In this document: piece by piece, positions 1 through 9,225 of the stretch
Position numbering within the stretch: position 1 is the stretch's first letter
Layout of the letters: every line of letters begins with the position of its first letter
NCBI GenBank assembly: GCA_964057225.1
Contig: OZ059894.1
Span: 12,286,131-12,350,130, forward strand
Source of the DNA: Auanema rhodensis
Taxonomy: Eukaryota > Nematoda > Chromadorea > Rhabditida > Rhabditidae
DNA length: 64,000 bases
Reading direction: 5' to 3'
Made by a program: the position numbers and the translations under genes
Notes under the pieces: generated by a model
What the model was told of the DNA's origin: nothing
Seen by the model: the letters and a program-made list of their open reading frames with translations, nothing else
Database searches by the model: none

Positions 1-144
1 CATCCGATCACTCTGCAAACATGTTTAATCGTTCTAACTTGTTGAAATACGTCTTAAAAGTCTAAACAACATGCATATGCATAATAGAAACCACCCGAAT
101 AGGCCCCCACGCACTAAACGAGATATATACATTACCAGTATAGT

Positions 145-184
145 AATAGAACACATATTGAAGATTAATTCGATAAGAACAATT
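145..184 (-). pseudogene. U2 fragment (RNA positions 39-78), unit 1
   Basis: Forty bases match the unit's own U2 at 607-646 with four mismatches, all transitions and all G/C in U2 to A/T here on the + strand. It covers stem IIa and the start of IIb; one IIa pair is broken. It lacks the 5' end, Sm site and 3' stems, so it cannot make U2. The same fragment recurs at the same offset (unit start +144) in every unit, so it predates amplification of the array. Confidence 0.85.
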
Positions 185-371
185 TATTGACGTAGAGAAT
201 GTTTGTTCCGAAAAACTACAATATTAAACTATAAAAGTAACAAAAGCGTAGAGGCAGCAAAGACATGAATAAACATAAATGTAAATACAGAATTACCAGG
301 TAGTACATAAGTATGACAAAAAATTATAAGAAAGCATGAAAATAGAAGGTTTGTGAACAAATGAGAGGTAC

Positions 372-455
372 ATCTTTGATCGTATAGTCATTTCTAAACC
401 GTTCGTATGCTGCAGCATCGTCATAAGCGTCACTCAAGTTGAATTTCCATGTGTA
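372..455 (-). other. Exon-like 28-codon open stretch, unit 1
   Basis: On the minus strand, 84 bases directly after a TAG translate without stops into a polar, acidic, tyrosine/alanine-rich peptide containing SDAYDDAAAYERFRND, unlike the AT-rich surroundings. The stretch is preceded by GTGTAG and followed by GTACCT, so it could be an internal exon between AG and GT, but neither site is a strong nematode splice signal and there is no ATG start. It lies 40 bp past the U2 3' end. It may be a captured gene fragment. I do not recognise the protein. Near-identical in all units; the single-base deletions of units 1 and 3 fall outside it. Confidence 0.25.
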
Positions 456-495
456 CTACACGATTTTCATTCTTATTGTTACATTCTTTCCCTGA

Positions 496-684
496 GGGAA
501 TGGGCCGTTCCCGCCAGCAGTGCAAGAGCGGGTCGACCCGTGAGGTGGAGCTAGCAAGCCAGCATCTACCTCAAGTCTCAAAAATCGGTTAACCTTATTG
601 TGAACCAATGGAACACATATCGAAGGTTAATTCGATAAGAACGATTACTACACTTTGATCTTAGCCAAAAGGCCGAGAAGCGAT
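496..684 (-). ncRNA. U2: U2 snRNA, unit 1
   Basis: Spliceosomal U2 snRNA, which base-pairs with the intron branch point. Read on the minus strand it begins AUCGCUUCUCGGCCUUUUGG, then GCUAAGAUCAAAGUGUAGUA with the branch-point-recognition GUAGUA intact. Stem IIa is a perfect 7-bp helix (UAUCGAA / UUCGAUA) around the loop UUAACC. Stem IIb is UGUG / CACA. The Sm site is GAUUUUUGAG, followed by stem III (GAGGU / ACCUC) and stem IV (CCCGC / GCGGG) around UCUUGCACUGCUG. The 5' end is fixed by the conserved AUCGC. The 3' end is approximate (about 189 nt, the usual U2 length). All structural elements are present, so it looks functional. U2 is normally transcribed by Pol II from a snRNA promoter with a proximal element near -55; I cannot point to that element with confidence. 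Confidence 0.95.
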
Positions 685-1123
685 ACAGCATAGCCATGAG
701 TATCAAAGACATCAAGCAAATGTATCGTACTTGTTACGAGTGCACTCTCTCATTTGAATATAAAAGTGTGGTTTGACAATCTTGACTGTACAGGTCATAA
801 ATGGCTCATATAAACTGTGGATTTACTCAACTTTTGGACTTATTTTTTTCTTATTCGAAGCGCTGCACTTTTTTCTATTCTTTTTATTCAAATACTTGTA
901 TATAGTTTTATATGTACGGTTGCAAAGTTTCCGAATATTTTATATATTTTTATACAATAATTAGGAGAAGGTTAATACAATGAAATCTCCCAACTTTACA
1001 GTGTTTGTATTGCTTACAGTATCTAGAACAACCACTCTTGTAATATTAGAGCACATATCAATCAACAACTTTTTCTAGTTATCAAAGCTTTTTTATTTCT
1101 TCAAGATATTTCAAATAAAATAT

Positions 1124-1127
1124 AAAA
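1124..1127 (-). terminator. Pol III T-run terminator of 5S copy 1, unit 1
   Basis: On the minus strand the RNA end GTAAGC is followed directly by TTTTATATTTTA. Four T are the minimal Pol III stop. The same run follows every complete 5S gene in the array. Confidence 0.75.
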
Positions 1128-1245
1128 GCTTACGACACCCGGGATTCCCAAGCCGTCTCCGATCCAAGTACTAACCGGGCCCAACGTTGCTTGACTTGCC
1201 AGATCGGACGGGATGGCGTACTTTCAACGTGGTATGGTCGTAAGC
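1128..1245 (-). rRNA. 5S: 5S rRNA, unit 1 copy 1
   Basis: Structural RNA of the large ribosomal subunit, transcribed by Pol III. The minus strand reads GCUUACGACCAUACCACGUU at the 5' end and ...GGGUGUCGUAAGC at the 3' end; the two termini (GCUUACGAC / GUCGUAAGC) form helix I. The internal promoter region (about RNA 50-97, 1149-1196) includes the box C core GGUUAGUACUUGGAUCGGAG. Length is 118 nt, within the 5S range. A run of four T on the transcribed orientation follows at once. Compared from memory it is nearest to nematode 5S (CACGUUGAA, CCAUCCCGUCCGAUCUGGCA). Confidence 0.97.
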
Positions 1246-1483
1246 AATGTTATATTCTTCATTATCAGTTATATCACTCTAAATCTTGTTGTTAATAGTT
1301 AGGACCACAAAGAAAACAACAGGAACAGTAACAAATGAAATGCCCAAACTTTACAGTGTTCGAGTTATTTACAGTATCTAAGACTACCTCTGTCGTGTTA
1401 TTAGAGCAAACATTCGATTAACAACAACTTTTTTTTAGTTATCAAAGCTTTTTTATTTCTTCAAAAAATTTCAAATAAAATAT

Positions 1484-1487
1484 AAAA
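1484..1487 (-). terminator. Pol III T-run terminator of 5S copy 2, unit 1
   Basis: TTTT on the minus strand directly after the 5S 3' end. Confidence 0.75.
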
Positions 1488-1605
1488 GCTTACGACACCC
1501 GGGATTCCCAAGCCGTCTCCGATCCAAGTACTAACCGGGCCCAACGTTGCTTGACTTGCCAGATCGGACGGGATGGCGTACTTTCAACGTGGTATGGTCG
1601 TAAGC
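1488..1605 (-). rRNA. 5S: 5S rRNA, unit 1 copy 2
   Basis: Identical by eye to copy 1 of the same unit and 360 bp away from it. The upstream flank differs by single bases (AATGTCATATTC here, AATGTTATATTC at copy 1). Confidence 0.97.
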
Positions 1606-1748
1606 AATGTCATATTCTTCATTATCAGTTATATCACTCTAAATCTTGTTGTTAATAGATACGACCACAAAGAAAACAACAGGAACAGTAACAATAACAA
1701 AAAAAATTTTTTTTTCACCTATGTGTCTAAAGGTTAGCCATGTATCCG

Positions 1749-1749
<1 letters not shown>

Positions 1750-1794
<45 letters not shown>
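1750..1794. repeat. (TA)n microsatellite, unit 1
   Basis: Uninterrupted TA run of 45 nt. The equivalent tract in other units ranges from 29 nt (unit 7) to 73 nt (unit 6) and accounts for nearly all length variation of the array. Confidence 0.97.
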
Positions 1795-1796
<2 letters not shown>

Positions 1797-1890
1797 ACAG
1801 TAAAAAGTCCAATCAAGAGAGAAATTTTTTCAACACATAGTTGTTTTTTTTTTAAATATCATTGTTTTTCCTCATAACTCGGTTTAAACT

Positions 1891-1951
1891 CGTTCTAACC
1901 CGTTGAAATACGTCTAGAAAGTCTTTATAACATGCATATGTATGATAGAAC
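1891..1951. repeat. Second copy of a 61-bp segment within the unit (unit 1)
   Basis: Matches 30-90 of the same unit: both contain CGTTCTAAC, GTTGAAATACGTCT and ACATGCATATG. The first copy contains the perfect palindrome ATGCATATGCAT; here it is degraded to ATGCATATGTAT. The two copies lie near opposite ends of the non-genic half of the unit. Confidence 0.8.
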
Positions 1952-2038
1952 TTCATATTTATTGTAATAGAAAATTTTATTTTCAGACGTCTTGGTTAAC
2001 AATGATATGTTTTACCCCCTTATAATTTTTATCATAAT

Positions 2039-2054
2039 GTTCCTTATACGGAAC
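2039..2054 (+). repeat. Hairpin A of the unit (GTTCC / GGAAC)
   Basis: Inverted repeat of 5 bp around TTATAC. Its right flank CTCAATGAAACTTGCTTCC is homologous to the right flank of hairpin B, so the two hairpins belong to one duplicated element. An Sm-like AATTTTTAT lies just upstream. Confidence 0.6.
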
Positions 2055-2263
2055 GCTCAATGAAACTTGCTTCCAGAAAAATTTCTTTCTATTTTTTCTT
2101 CATATGTACGTAGATACTATAGAGAACTATGATAGAAAACTTTAACATTCACGAAATCATCATTTCTCATTACGCTACGGAGGTTTAAAAAGCTGTGTTT
2201 TACCTTATAATAGACCGGAAAACCCTTGTGTTAAAACTGGACCGTTTTTACACATATAAAAAT

Positions 2264-2279
2264 GTCCCGTATTCGGGAC
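2264..2279 (+). repeat. Hairpin B of the unit (GTCCCG / CGGGAC)
   Basis: Perfect 6-bp inverted repeat around TATT. Compared with hairpin A the third arm pair is C-G instead of T-A, changed on both sides. Right flank is CTAATGTAACTTTTGATTCC. Confidence 0.65.
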
Positions 2280-2973
2280 CCTAATGTAACTTTTGATTCC
2301 CTATATTTTTTTTCATGAAATTTACAATCTACTGTAGAAAGAAGAATTATTTTTATAAAAACTGTAAATTTTTGAAAAATGAAAACAAAACGAAAACAAA
2401 AACAACTTTTTTTTGAACATTTTCTCACACAAGGGTCCCCCCTTACCTACTTTTTTTCTCATTACTCGTTTCAACCTCATCCGATCACTCTGCAAACATG
2501 TTTAATCGTTCTAACTTGTTGAAATACGTCTTAAAAGTCTAAACAACATGCATATGCATAATAGAAACCACCCGAATAGGCCCCCACGCACTAAACGAGA
2601 TATATACATTACCAGTATAGTAATAGAACACATATTGAAGATTAATTCGATAAGAACAATTTATTGACGTAGAGAATGTTTGTTCCGAAAAACTACAATA
2701 TTAAACTATAAAAGTAACAAAAGCGTAGAGGCAGCAAAGACATGAATAAACATAAATGTAAATACAGAATTACCAGGTAGTACATAAGTATGACAAAAAA
2801 TTATAAGAAAGCCATGAAAATAGAAGGTTTGTGAACAAATGAGAGGTACATCTTTGATCGTATAGTCATTTCTAAACCGTTCGTATGCTGCAGCATCGTC
2901 ATAAGCGTCACTCAAGTTGAATTTCCATGTGTACTACACGATTTTCATTCTTATTGTTACATTCTTTCCCTGA

Positions 2974-3162
2974 GGGAATGGGCCGTTCCCGCCAGCAGTG
3001 CAAGAGCGGGTCGACCCGTGAGGTGGAGCTAGCAAGCCAGCATCTACCTCAAGTCTCAAAAATCGGTTAACCTTATTGTGAACCAATGGAACACATATCG
3101 AAGGTTAATTCGATAAGAACGATTACTACACTTTGATCTTAGCCAAAAGGCCGAGAAGCGAT
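2974..3162 (-). ncRNA. U2: U2 snRNA, unit 2
   Basis: No difference from the unit 1 gene noticed by eye. Confidence 0.95.
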
Positions 3163-3605
3163 ACAGCATAGCCATGAGTATCAAAGACATCAAGCAAATG
3201 TATCGTACTTGTTACGAGTGCACTCTCTCATTTGAATATAAAAGTGTGGTTTGACAATCTTGACTGTACAGGTCATAAATGGCTCATATAAACTGTGGAT
3301 TTACTCAACTTTTGGACTTATTTTTTTCTTATTCGAAGCGCTGCACTTTTTTCTATTCTTTTTATTCAAATACTTGTATATAGTTTTATATGTACGGTTG
3401 CAAAGTTTCCGAATATTTTATATATTTTTATACAATAATTAGGAGAAGGTTAATACAATGAAATCTCCCAACTTTACAGTGTTTGTATTGCTTACAGTAT
3501 CTAGAACAACCACTCTTGTAATATTAGAGCACATATCAATCAACAACTTTTTCTAGTTATCAAAGCTTTTTTATTTCTTCAAGATATTTCAAATAAAATA
3601 TAAAA

Positions 3606-3723
3606 GCTTACGACACCCGGGATTCCCAAGCCGTCTCCGATCCAAGTACTAACCGGGCCCAACGTTGCTTGACTTGCCAGATCGGACGGGATGGCGTACT
3701 TTCAACGTGGTATGGTCGTAAGC
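3606..3723 (-). rRNA. 5S: 5S rRNA, unit 2 copy 1
   Basis: No difference from unit 1 noticed by eye. Confidence 0.96.
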
Positions 3724-3965
3724 AATGTTATATTCTTCATTATCAGTTATATCACTCTAAATCTTGTTGTTAATAGTTAGGACCACAAAGAAAACAACAG
3801 GAACAGTAACAAATGAAATGCCCAAACTTTACAGTGTTCGAGTTATTTACAGTATCTAAGACTACCTCTGTCGTGTTATTAGAGCAAACATTCGATTAAC
3901 AACAACTTTTTTTTAGTTATCAAAGCTTTTTTATTTCTTCAAAAAATTTCAAATAAAATATAAAA

Positions 3966-4083
3966 GCTTACGACACCCGGGATTCCCAAGCCGTCTCCGA
4001 TCCAAGTACTAACCGGGCCCAACGTTGCTTGACTTGCCAGATCGGACGGGATGGCGTACTTTCAACGTGGTATGGTCGTAAGC
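3966..4083 (-). rRNA. 5S: 5S rRNA, unit 2 copy 2
   Basis: No difference from unit 1 noticed by eye. Confidence 0.96.
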
Positions 4084-4225
4084 AATGTCATATTCTTCAT
4101 TATCAGTTATATCACTCTAAATCTTGTTGTTAATAGATACGACCACAAAGAAAACAACAGGAACAGTAACAATAACAAAAAAAATTTTTTTTTCACCTAT
4201 GTGTCTAAAGGTTAGCCATGTATCC

Positions 4226-4269
<44 letters not shown>

Positions 4270-5445
4270 ACAGTAAAAAGTCCAATCAAGAGAGAAATTT
4301 TTTCAACACATAGTTGTTTTTTTTTTAAATATCATTGTTTTTCCTCATAACTCGGTTTAAACTCGTTCTAACCCGTTGAAATACGTCTAGAAAGTCTTTA
4401 TAACATGCATATGTATGATAGAACTTCATATTTATTGTAATAGAAAATTTTATTTTCAGACGTCTTGGTTAACAATGATATGTTTTACCCCCTTATAATT
4501 TTTATCATAATGTTCCTTATACGGAACGCTCAATGAAACTTGCTTCCAGAAAAATTTCTTTCTATTTTTTCTTCATATGTACGTAGATACTATAGAGAAC
4601 TATGATAGAAAACTTTAACATTCACGAAATCATCATTTCTCATTACGCTACGGAGGTTTAAAAAGCTGTGTTTTACCTTATAATAGACCGGAAAACCCTT
4701 GTGTTAAAACTGGACCGTTTTTACACATATAAAAATGTCCCGTATTCGGGACCCTAATGTAACTTTTGATTCCCTATATTTTTTTTCATGAAATTTACAA
4801 TCTACTGTAGAAAGAAGAATTATTTTTATAAAAACTGTAAATTTTTGAAAAATGAAAACAAAACGAAAACAAAAACAACTTTTTTTTGAACATTTTCTCA
4901 CACAAGGGTCCCCCCTTACCTACTTTTTTTCTCATTACTCGTTTCAACCTCATCCGATCACTCTGCAAACATGTTTAATCGTTCTAACTTGTTGAAATAC
5001 GTCTTAAAAGTCTAAACAACATGCATATGCATAATAGAAACCACCCGAATAGGCCCCCACGCACTAAACGAGATATATACATTACCAGTATAGTAATAGA
5101 ACACATATTGAAGATTAATTCGATAAGAACAATTTATTGACGTAGAGAATGTTTGTTCCGAAAAACTACAATATTAAACTATAAAAGTAACAAAAGCGTA
5201 GAGGCAGCAAAGACATGAATAAACATAAATGTAAATACAGAATTACCAGGTAGTACATAAGTATGACAAAAAATTATAAGAAAGCCATGAAAAAGAAGGT
5301 TTGTGAACAAATGAGAGGTACATCTTTGATCGTATAGTCATTTCTAAACCGTTCGTATGCTGCAGCATCGTCATAAGCGTCACTCAAGTTGAATTTCCAT
5401 GTGTACTACACGATTTTCATTCTTATTGTTACATTCTTTCCCTGA

Positions 5446-5634
5446 GGGAATGGGCCGTTCCCGCCAGCAGTGCAAGAGCGGGTCGACCCGTGAGGTGGAG
5501 CTAGCAAGCCAGCATCTACCTCAAGTCTCAAAAATCGGTTAACCTTATTGTGAACCAATGGAACACATATCGAAGGTTAATTCGATAAGAACGATTACTA
5601 CACTTTGATCTTAGCCAAAAGGCCGAGAAGCGAT
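5446..5634 (-). ncRNA. U2: U2 snRNA, unit 3
   Basis: No difference from the unit 1 gene noticed by eye. Confidence 0.95.
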
Positions 5635-6077
5635 ACAGCATAGCCATGAGTATCAAAGACATCAAGCAAATGTATCGTACTTGTTACGAGTGCACTCTCT
5701 CATTTGAATATAAAAGTGTGGTTTGACAATCTTGACTGTACAGGTCATAAATGGCTCATATAAACTGTGGATTTACTCAACTTTTGGACTTATTTTTTTC
5801 TTATTCGAAGCGCTGCACTTTTTTCTATTCTTTTTATTCAAATACTTGTATATAGTTTTATATGTACGGTTGCAAAGTTTCCGAATATTTTATATATTTT
5901 TATACAATAATTAGGAGAAGGTTAATACAATGAAATCTCCCAACTTTACAGTGTTTGTATTGCTTACAGTATCTAGAACAACCACTCTTGTAATATTAGA
6001 GCACATATCAATCAACAACTTTTTCTAGTTATCAAAGCTTTTTTATTTCTTCAAGATATTTCAAATAAAATATAAAA

Positions 6078-6195
6078 GCTTACGACACCCGGGATTCCCA
6101 AGCCGTCTCCGATCCAAGTACTAACCGGGCCCAACGTTGCTTGACTTGCCAGATCGGACGGGATGGCGTACTTTCAACGTGGTATGGTCGTAAGC
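6078..6195 (-). rRNA. 5S: 5S rRNA, unit 3 copy 1
   Basis: No difference from unit 1 noticed by eye. Confidence 0.96.
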
Positions 6196-6437
6196 AATGT
6201 TATATTCTTCATTATCAGTTATATCACTCTAAATCTTGTTGTTAATAGTTAGGACCACAAAGAAAACAACAGGAACAGTAACAAATGAAATGCCCAAACT
6301 TTACAGTGTTCGAGTTATTTACAGTATCTAAGACTACCTCTGTCGTGTTATTAGAGCAAACATTCGATTAACAACAACTTTTTTTTAGTTATCAAAGCTT
6401 TTTTATTTCTTCAAAAAATTTCAAATAAAATATAAAA

Positions 6438-6555
6438 GCTTACGACACCCGGGATTCCCAAGCCGTCTCCGATCCAAGTACTAACCGGGCCCAACGTTGC
6501 TTGACTTGCCAGATCGGACGGGATGGCGTACTTTCAACGTGGTATGGTCGTAAGC
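6438..6555 (-). rRNA. 5S: 5S rRNA, unit 3 copy 2
   Basis: No difference from unit 1 noticed by eye. Confidence 0.96.
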
Positions 6556-6697
6556 AATGTCATATTCTTCATTATCAGTTATATCACTCTAAATCTTGTT
6601 GTTAATAGATACGACCACAAAGAAAACAACAGGAACAGTAACAATAACAAAAAAAATTTTTTTTTCACCTATGTGTCTAAAGGTTAGCCATGTATCC

Positions 6698-6747
<50 letters not shown>

Positions 6748-7924
6748 ACAGTAAAAAGTCCAATCAAGAGAGAAATTTTTTCAACACATAGTTGTTTTTT
6801 TTTTAAATATCATTGTTTTTCCTCATAACTCGGTTTAAACTCGTTCTAACCCGTTGAAATACGTCTAGAAAGTCTTTATAACATGCATATGTATGATAGA
6901 ACTTCATATTTATTGTAATAGAAAATTTTATTTTCAGACGTCTTGGTTAACAATGATATGTTTTACCCCCTTATAATTTTTATCATAATGTTCCTTATAC
7001 GGAACGCTCAATGAAACTTGCTTCCAGAAAAATTTCTTTCTATTTTTTCTTCATATGTACGTAGATACTATAGAGAACTATGATAGAAAACTTTAACATT
7101 CACGAAATCATCATTTCTCATTACGCTACGGAGGTTTAAAAAGCTGTGTTTTACCTTATAATAGACCGGAAAACCCTTGTGTTAAAACTGGACCGTTTTT
7201 ACACATATAAAAATGTCCCGTATTCGGGACCCTAATGTAACTTTTGATTCCCTATATTTTTTTTCATGAAATTTACAATCTACTGTAGAAAGAAGAATTA
7301 TTTTTATAAAAACTGTAAATTTTTGAAAAATGAAAACAAAACGAAAACAAAAACAACTTTTTTTTGAACATTTTCTCACACAAGGGTCCCCCCTTACCTA
7401 CTTTTTTTCTCATTACTCGTTTCAACCTCATCCGATCACTCTGCAAACATGTTTAATCGTTCTAACTTGTTGAAATACGTCTTAAAAGTCTAAACAACAT
7501 GCATATGCATAATAGAAACCACCCGAATAGGCCCCCACGCACTAAACGAGATATATACATTACCAGTATAGTAATAGAACACATATTGAAGATTAATTCG
7601 ATAAGAACAATTTATTGACGTAGAGAATGTTTGTTCCGAAAAACTACAATATTAAACTATAAAAGTAACAAAAGCGTAGAGGCAGCAAAGACATGAATAA
7701 ACATAAATGTAAATACAGAATTACCAGGTAGTACATAAGTATGACAAAAAATTATAAGAAAGCCATGAAAATAGAAGGTTTGTGAACAAATGAGAGGTAC
7801 ATCTTTGATCGTATAGTCATTTCTAAACCGTTCGTATGCTGCAGCATCGTCATAAGCGTCACTCAAGTTGAATTTCCATGTGTACTACACGATTTTCATT
7901 CTTATTGTTACATTCTTTCCCTGA

Positions 7925-8113
7925 GGGAATGGGCCGTTCCCGCCAGCAGTGCAAGAGCGGGTCGACCCGTGAGGTGGAGCTAGCAAGCCAGCATCTACCT
8001 CAAGTCTCAAAAATCGGTTAACCTTATTGTGAACCAATGGAACACATATCGAAGGTTAATTCGATAAGAACGATTACTACACTTTGATCTTAGCCAAAAG
8101 GCCGAGAAGCGAT
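7925..8113 (-). ncRNA. U2: U2 snRNA, unit 4
   Basis: No difference from the unit 1 gene noticed by eye. Confidence 0.95.
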
Positions 8114-8556
8114 ACAGCATAGCCATGAGTATCAAAGACATCAAGCAAATGTATCGTACTTGTTACGAGTGCACTCTCTCATTTGAATATAAAAGTGTGG
8201 TTTGACAATCTTGACTGTACAGGTCATAAATGGCTCATATAAACTGTGGATTTACTCAACTTTTGGACTTATTTTTTTCTTATTCGAAGCGCTGCACTTT
8301 TTTCTATTCTTTTTATTCAAATACTTGTATATAGTTTTATATGTACGGTTGCAAAGTTTCCGAATATTTTATATATTTTTATACAATAATTAGGAGAAGG
8401 TTAATACAATGAAATCTCCCAACTTTACAGTGTTTGTATTGCTTACAGTATCTAGAACAACCACTCTTGTAATATTAGAGCACATATCAATCAACAACTT
8501 TTTCTAGTTATCAAAGCTTTTTTATTTCTTCAAGATATTTCAAATAAAATATAAAA

Positions 8557-8674
8557 GCTTACGACACCCGGGATTCCCAAGCCGTCTCCGATCCAAGTAC
8601 TAACCGGGCCCAACGTTGCTTGACTTGCCAGATCGGACGGGATGGCGTACTTTCAACGTGGTATGGTCGTAAGC
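8557..8674 (-). rRNA. 5S: 5S rRNA, unit 4 copy 1
   Basis: No difference from unit 1 noticed by eye. Confidence 0.96.
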
Positions 8675-8916
8675 AATGTTATATTCTTCATTATCAGTTA
8701 TATCACTCTAAATCTTGTTGTTAATAGTTAGGACCACAAAGAAAACAACAGGAACAGTAACAAATGAAATGCCCAAACTTTACAGTGTTCGAGTTATTTA
8801 CAGTATCTAAGACTACCTCTGTCGTGTTATTAGAGCAAACATTCGATTAACAACAACTTTTTTTTAGTTATCAAAGCTTTTTTATTTCTTCAAAAAATTT
8901 CAAATAAAATATAAAA

Positions 8917-9034
8917 GCTTACGACACCCGGGATTCCCAAGCCGTCTCCGATCCAAGTACTAACCGGGCCCAACGTTGCTTGACTTGCCAGATCGGACGG
9001 GATGGCGTACTTTCAACGTGGTATGGTCGTAAGC
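8917..9034 (-). rRNA. 5S: 5S rRNA, unit 4 copy 2
   Basis: No difference from unit 1 noticed by eye. Confidence 0.96.
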
Positions 9035-9177
9035 AATGTCATATTCTTCATTATCAGTTATATCACTCTAAATCTTGTTGTTAATAGATACGACCACAAA
9101 GAAAACAACAGGAACAGTAACAATAACAAAAAAAATTTTTTTTTCACCTATGTGTCTAAAGGTTAGCCATGTATCCG

Positions 9178-9225
<48 letters not shown>

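Larger units (their letters stand above)
976..1695. repeat. 360-bp tandem duplication carrying the two 5S genes (unit 1)
   Basis: Two successive segments, about 976-1335 and 1336-1695, each consist of a diverged 95-100-bp block, a T-rich spacer, a 5S gene and a 3' flank ending in ACAGGAACAGTAACAA. From about 1085 (1445) onward they are almost identical. The block at the left end (981-1075 versus 1336-1433) has diverged clearly but keeps CTTTACAGTGTT, TTACAGTATCTA and a CTCT...AGAG inverted repeat. Every unit has this arrangement at the same offset. Confidence 0.9.
1..2477 (-). repeat. Array unit 1 (2477 bp)
   Basis: Unit phase is set by the window edge (starts CATCCGATCACTCTGC). Layout in + coordinates: U2 fragment 145-184, exon-like open stretch 372-455, U2 496-684, 5S copy 1 1128-1245, 5S copy 2 1488-1605, (TA)n 1750-1794, hairpins 2039-2054 and 2264-2279. 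Two private differences: one C is missing near 334 and one T is missing before the TA tract. Stretches between these features show no recognisable gene. Confidence 0.95.
2478..4950 (-). repeat. Array unit 2 (2473 bp)
   Basis: Reference-type unit. TA tract 4229-4267 (39 nt), leaving 2434 bp. No private substitution noticed. Confidence 0.95.
4951..7428 (-). repeat. Array unit 3 (2478 bp)
   Basis: TA tract 6701-6745 (45 nt). One T is missing after 5293 (GAAAAAG instead of GAAAATAG), which breaks the open frame running beyond the exon-like stretch in this unit. Confidence 0.95.

Noticed and set aside
290-325. U1-like 5' end (ATACTTA...CCTGG) on the minus strand
   Set aside because: The U1 motif would be interrupted by seven bases and nothing downstream resembles U1.
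229-964. Repeated short open frames of 63-87 codons in every unit
   Set aside because: Most begin at TTG, run through AT-rich or TA-repeat DNA, and exist in all units only because the units are copies. The longer 87-codon form in unit 5 is due to a one-base deletion.
1881-1915. GGTTTAAACTCGTTCTAACCC as a spliced-leader exon
   Set aside because: Begins like SL1 but has no GT donor at a suitable distance, no Sm site in order, and is part of a duplicated non-genic segment.
1981-2060. Sm-like AATTTTTAT followed by a hairpin, as the 3' end of an snRNA or SL RNA
   Set aside because: The homologous hairpin B lacks the Sm-like site, and no recognisable 5' part of U1, U4, U5, U6 or SL RNA precedes it.
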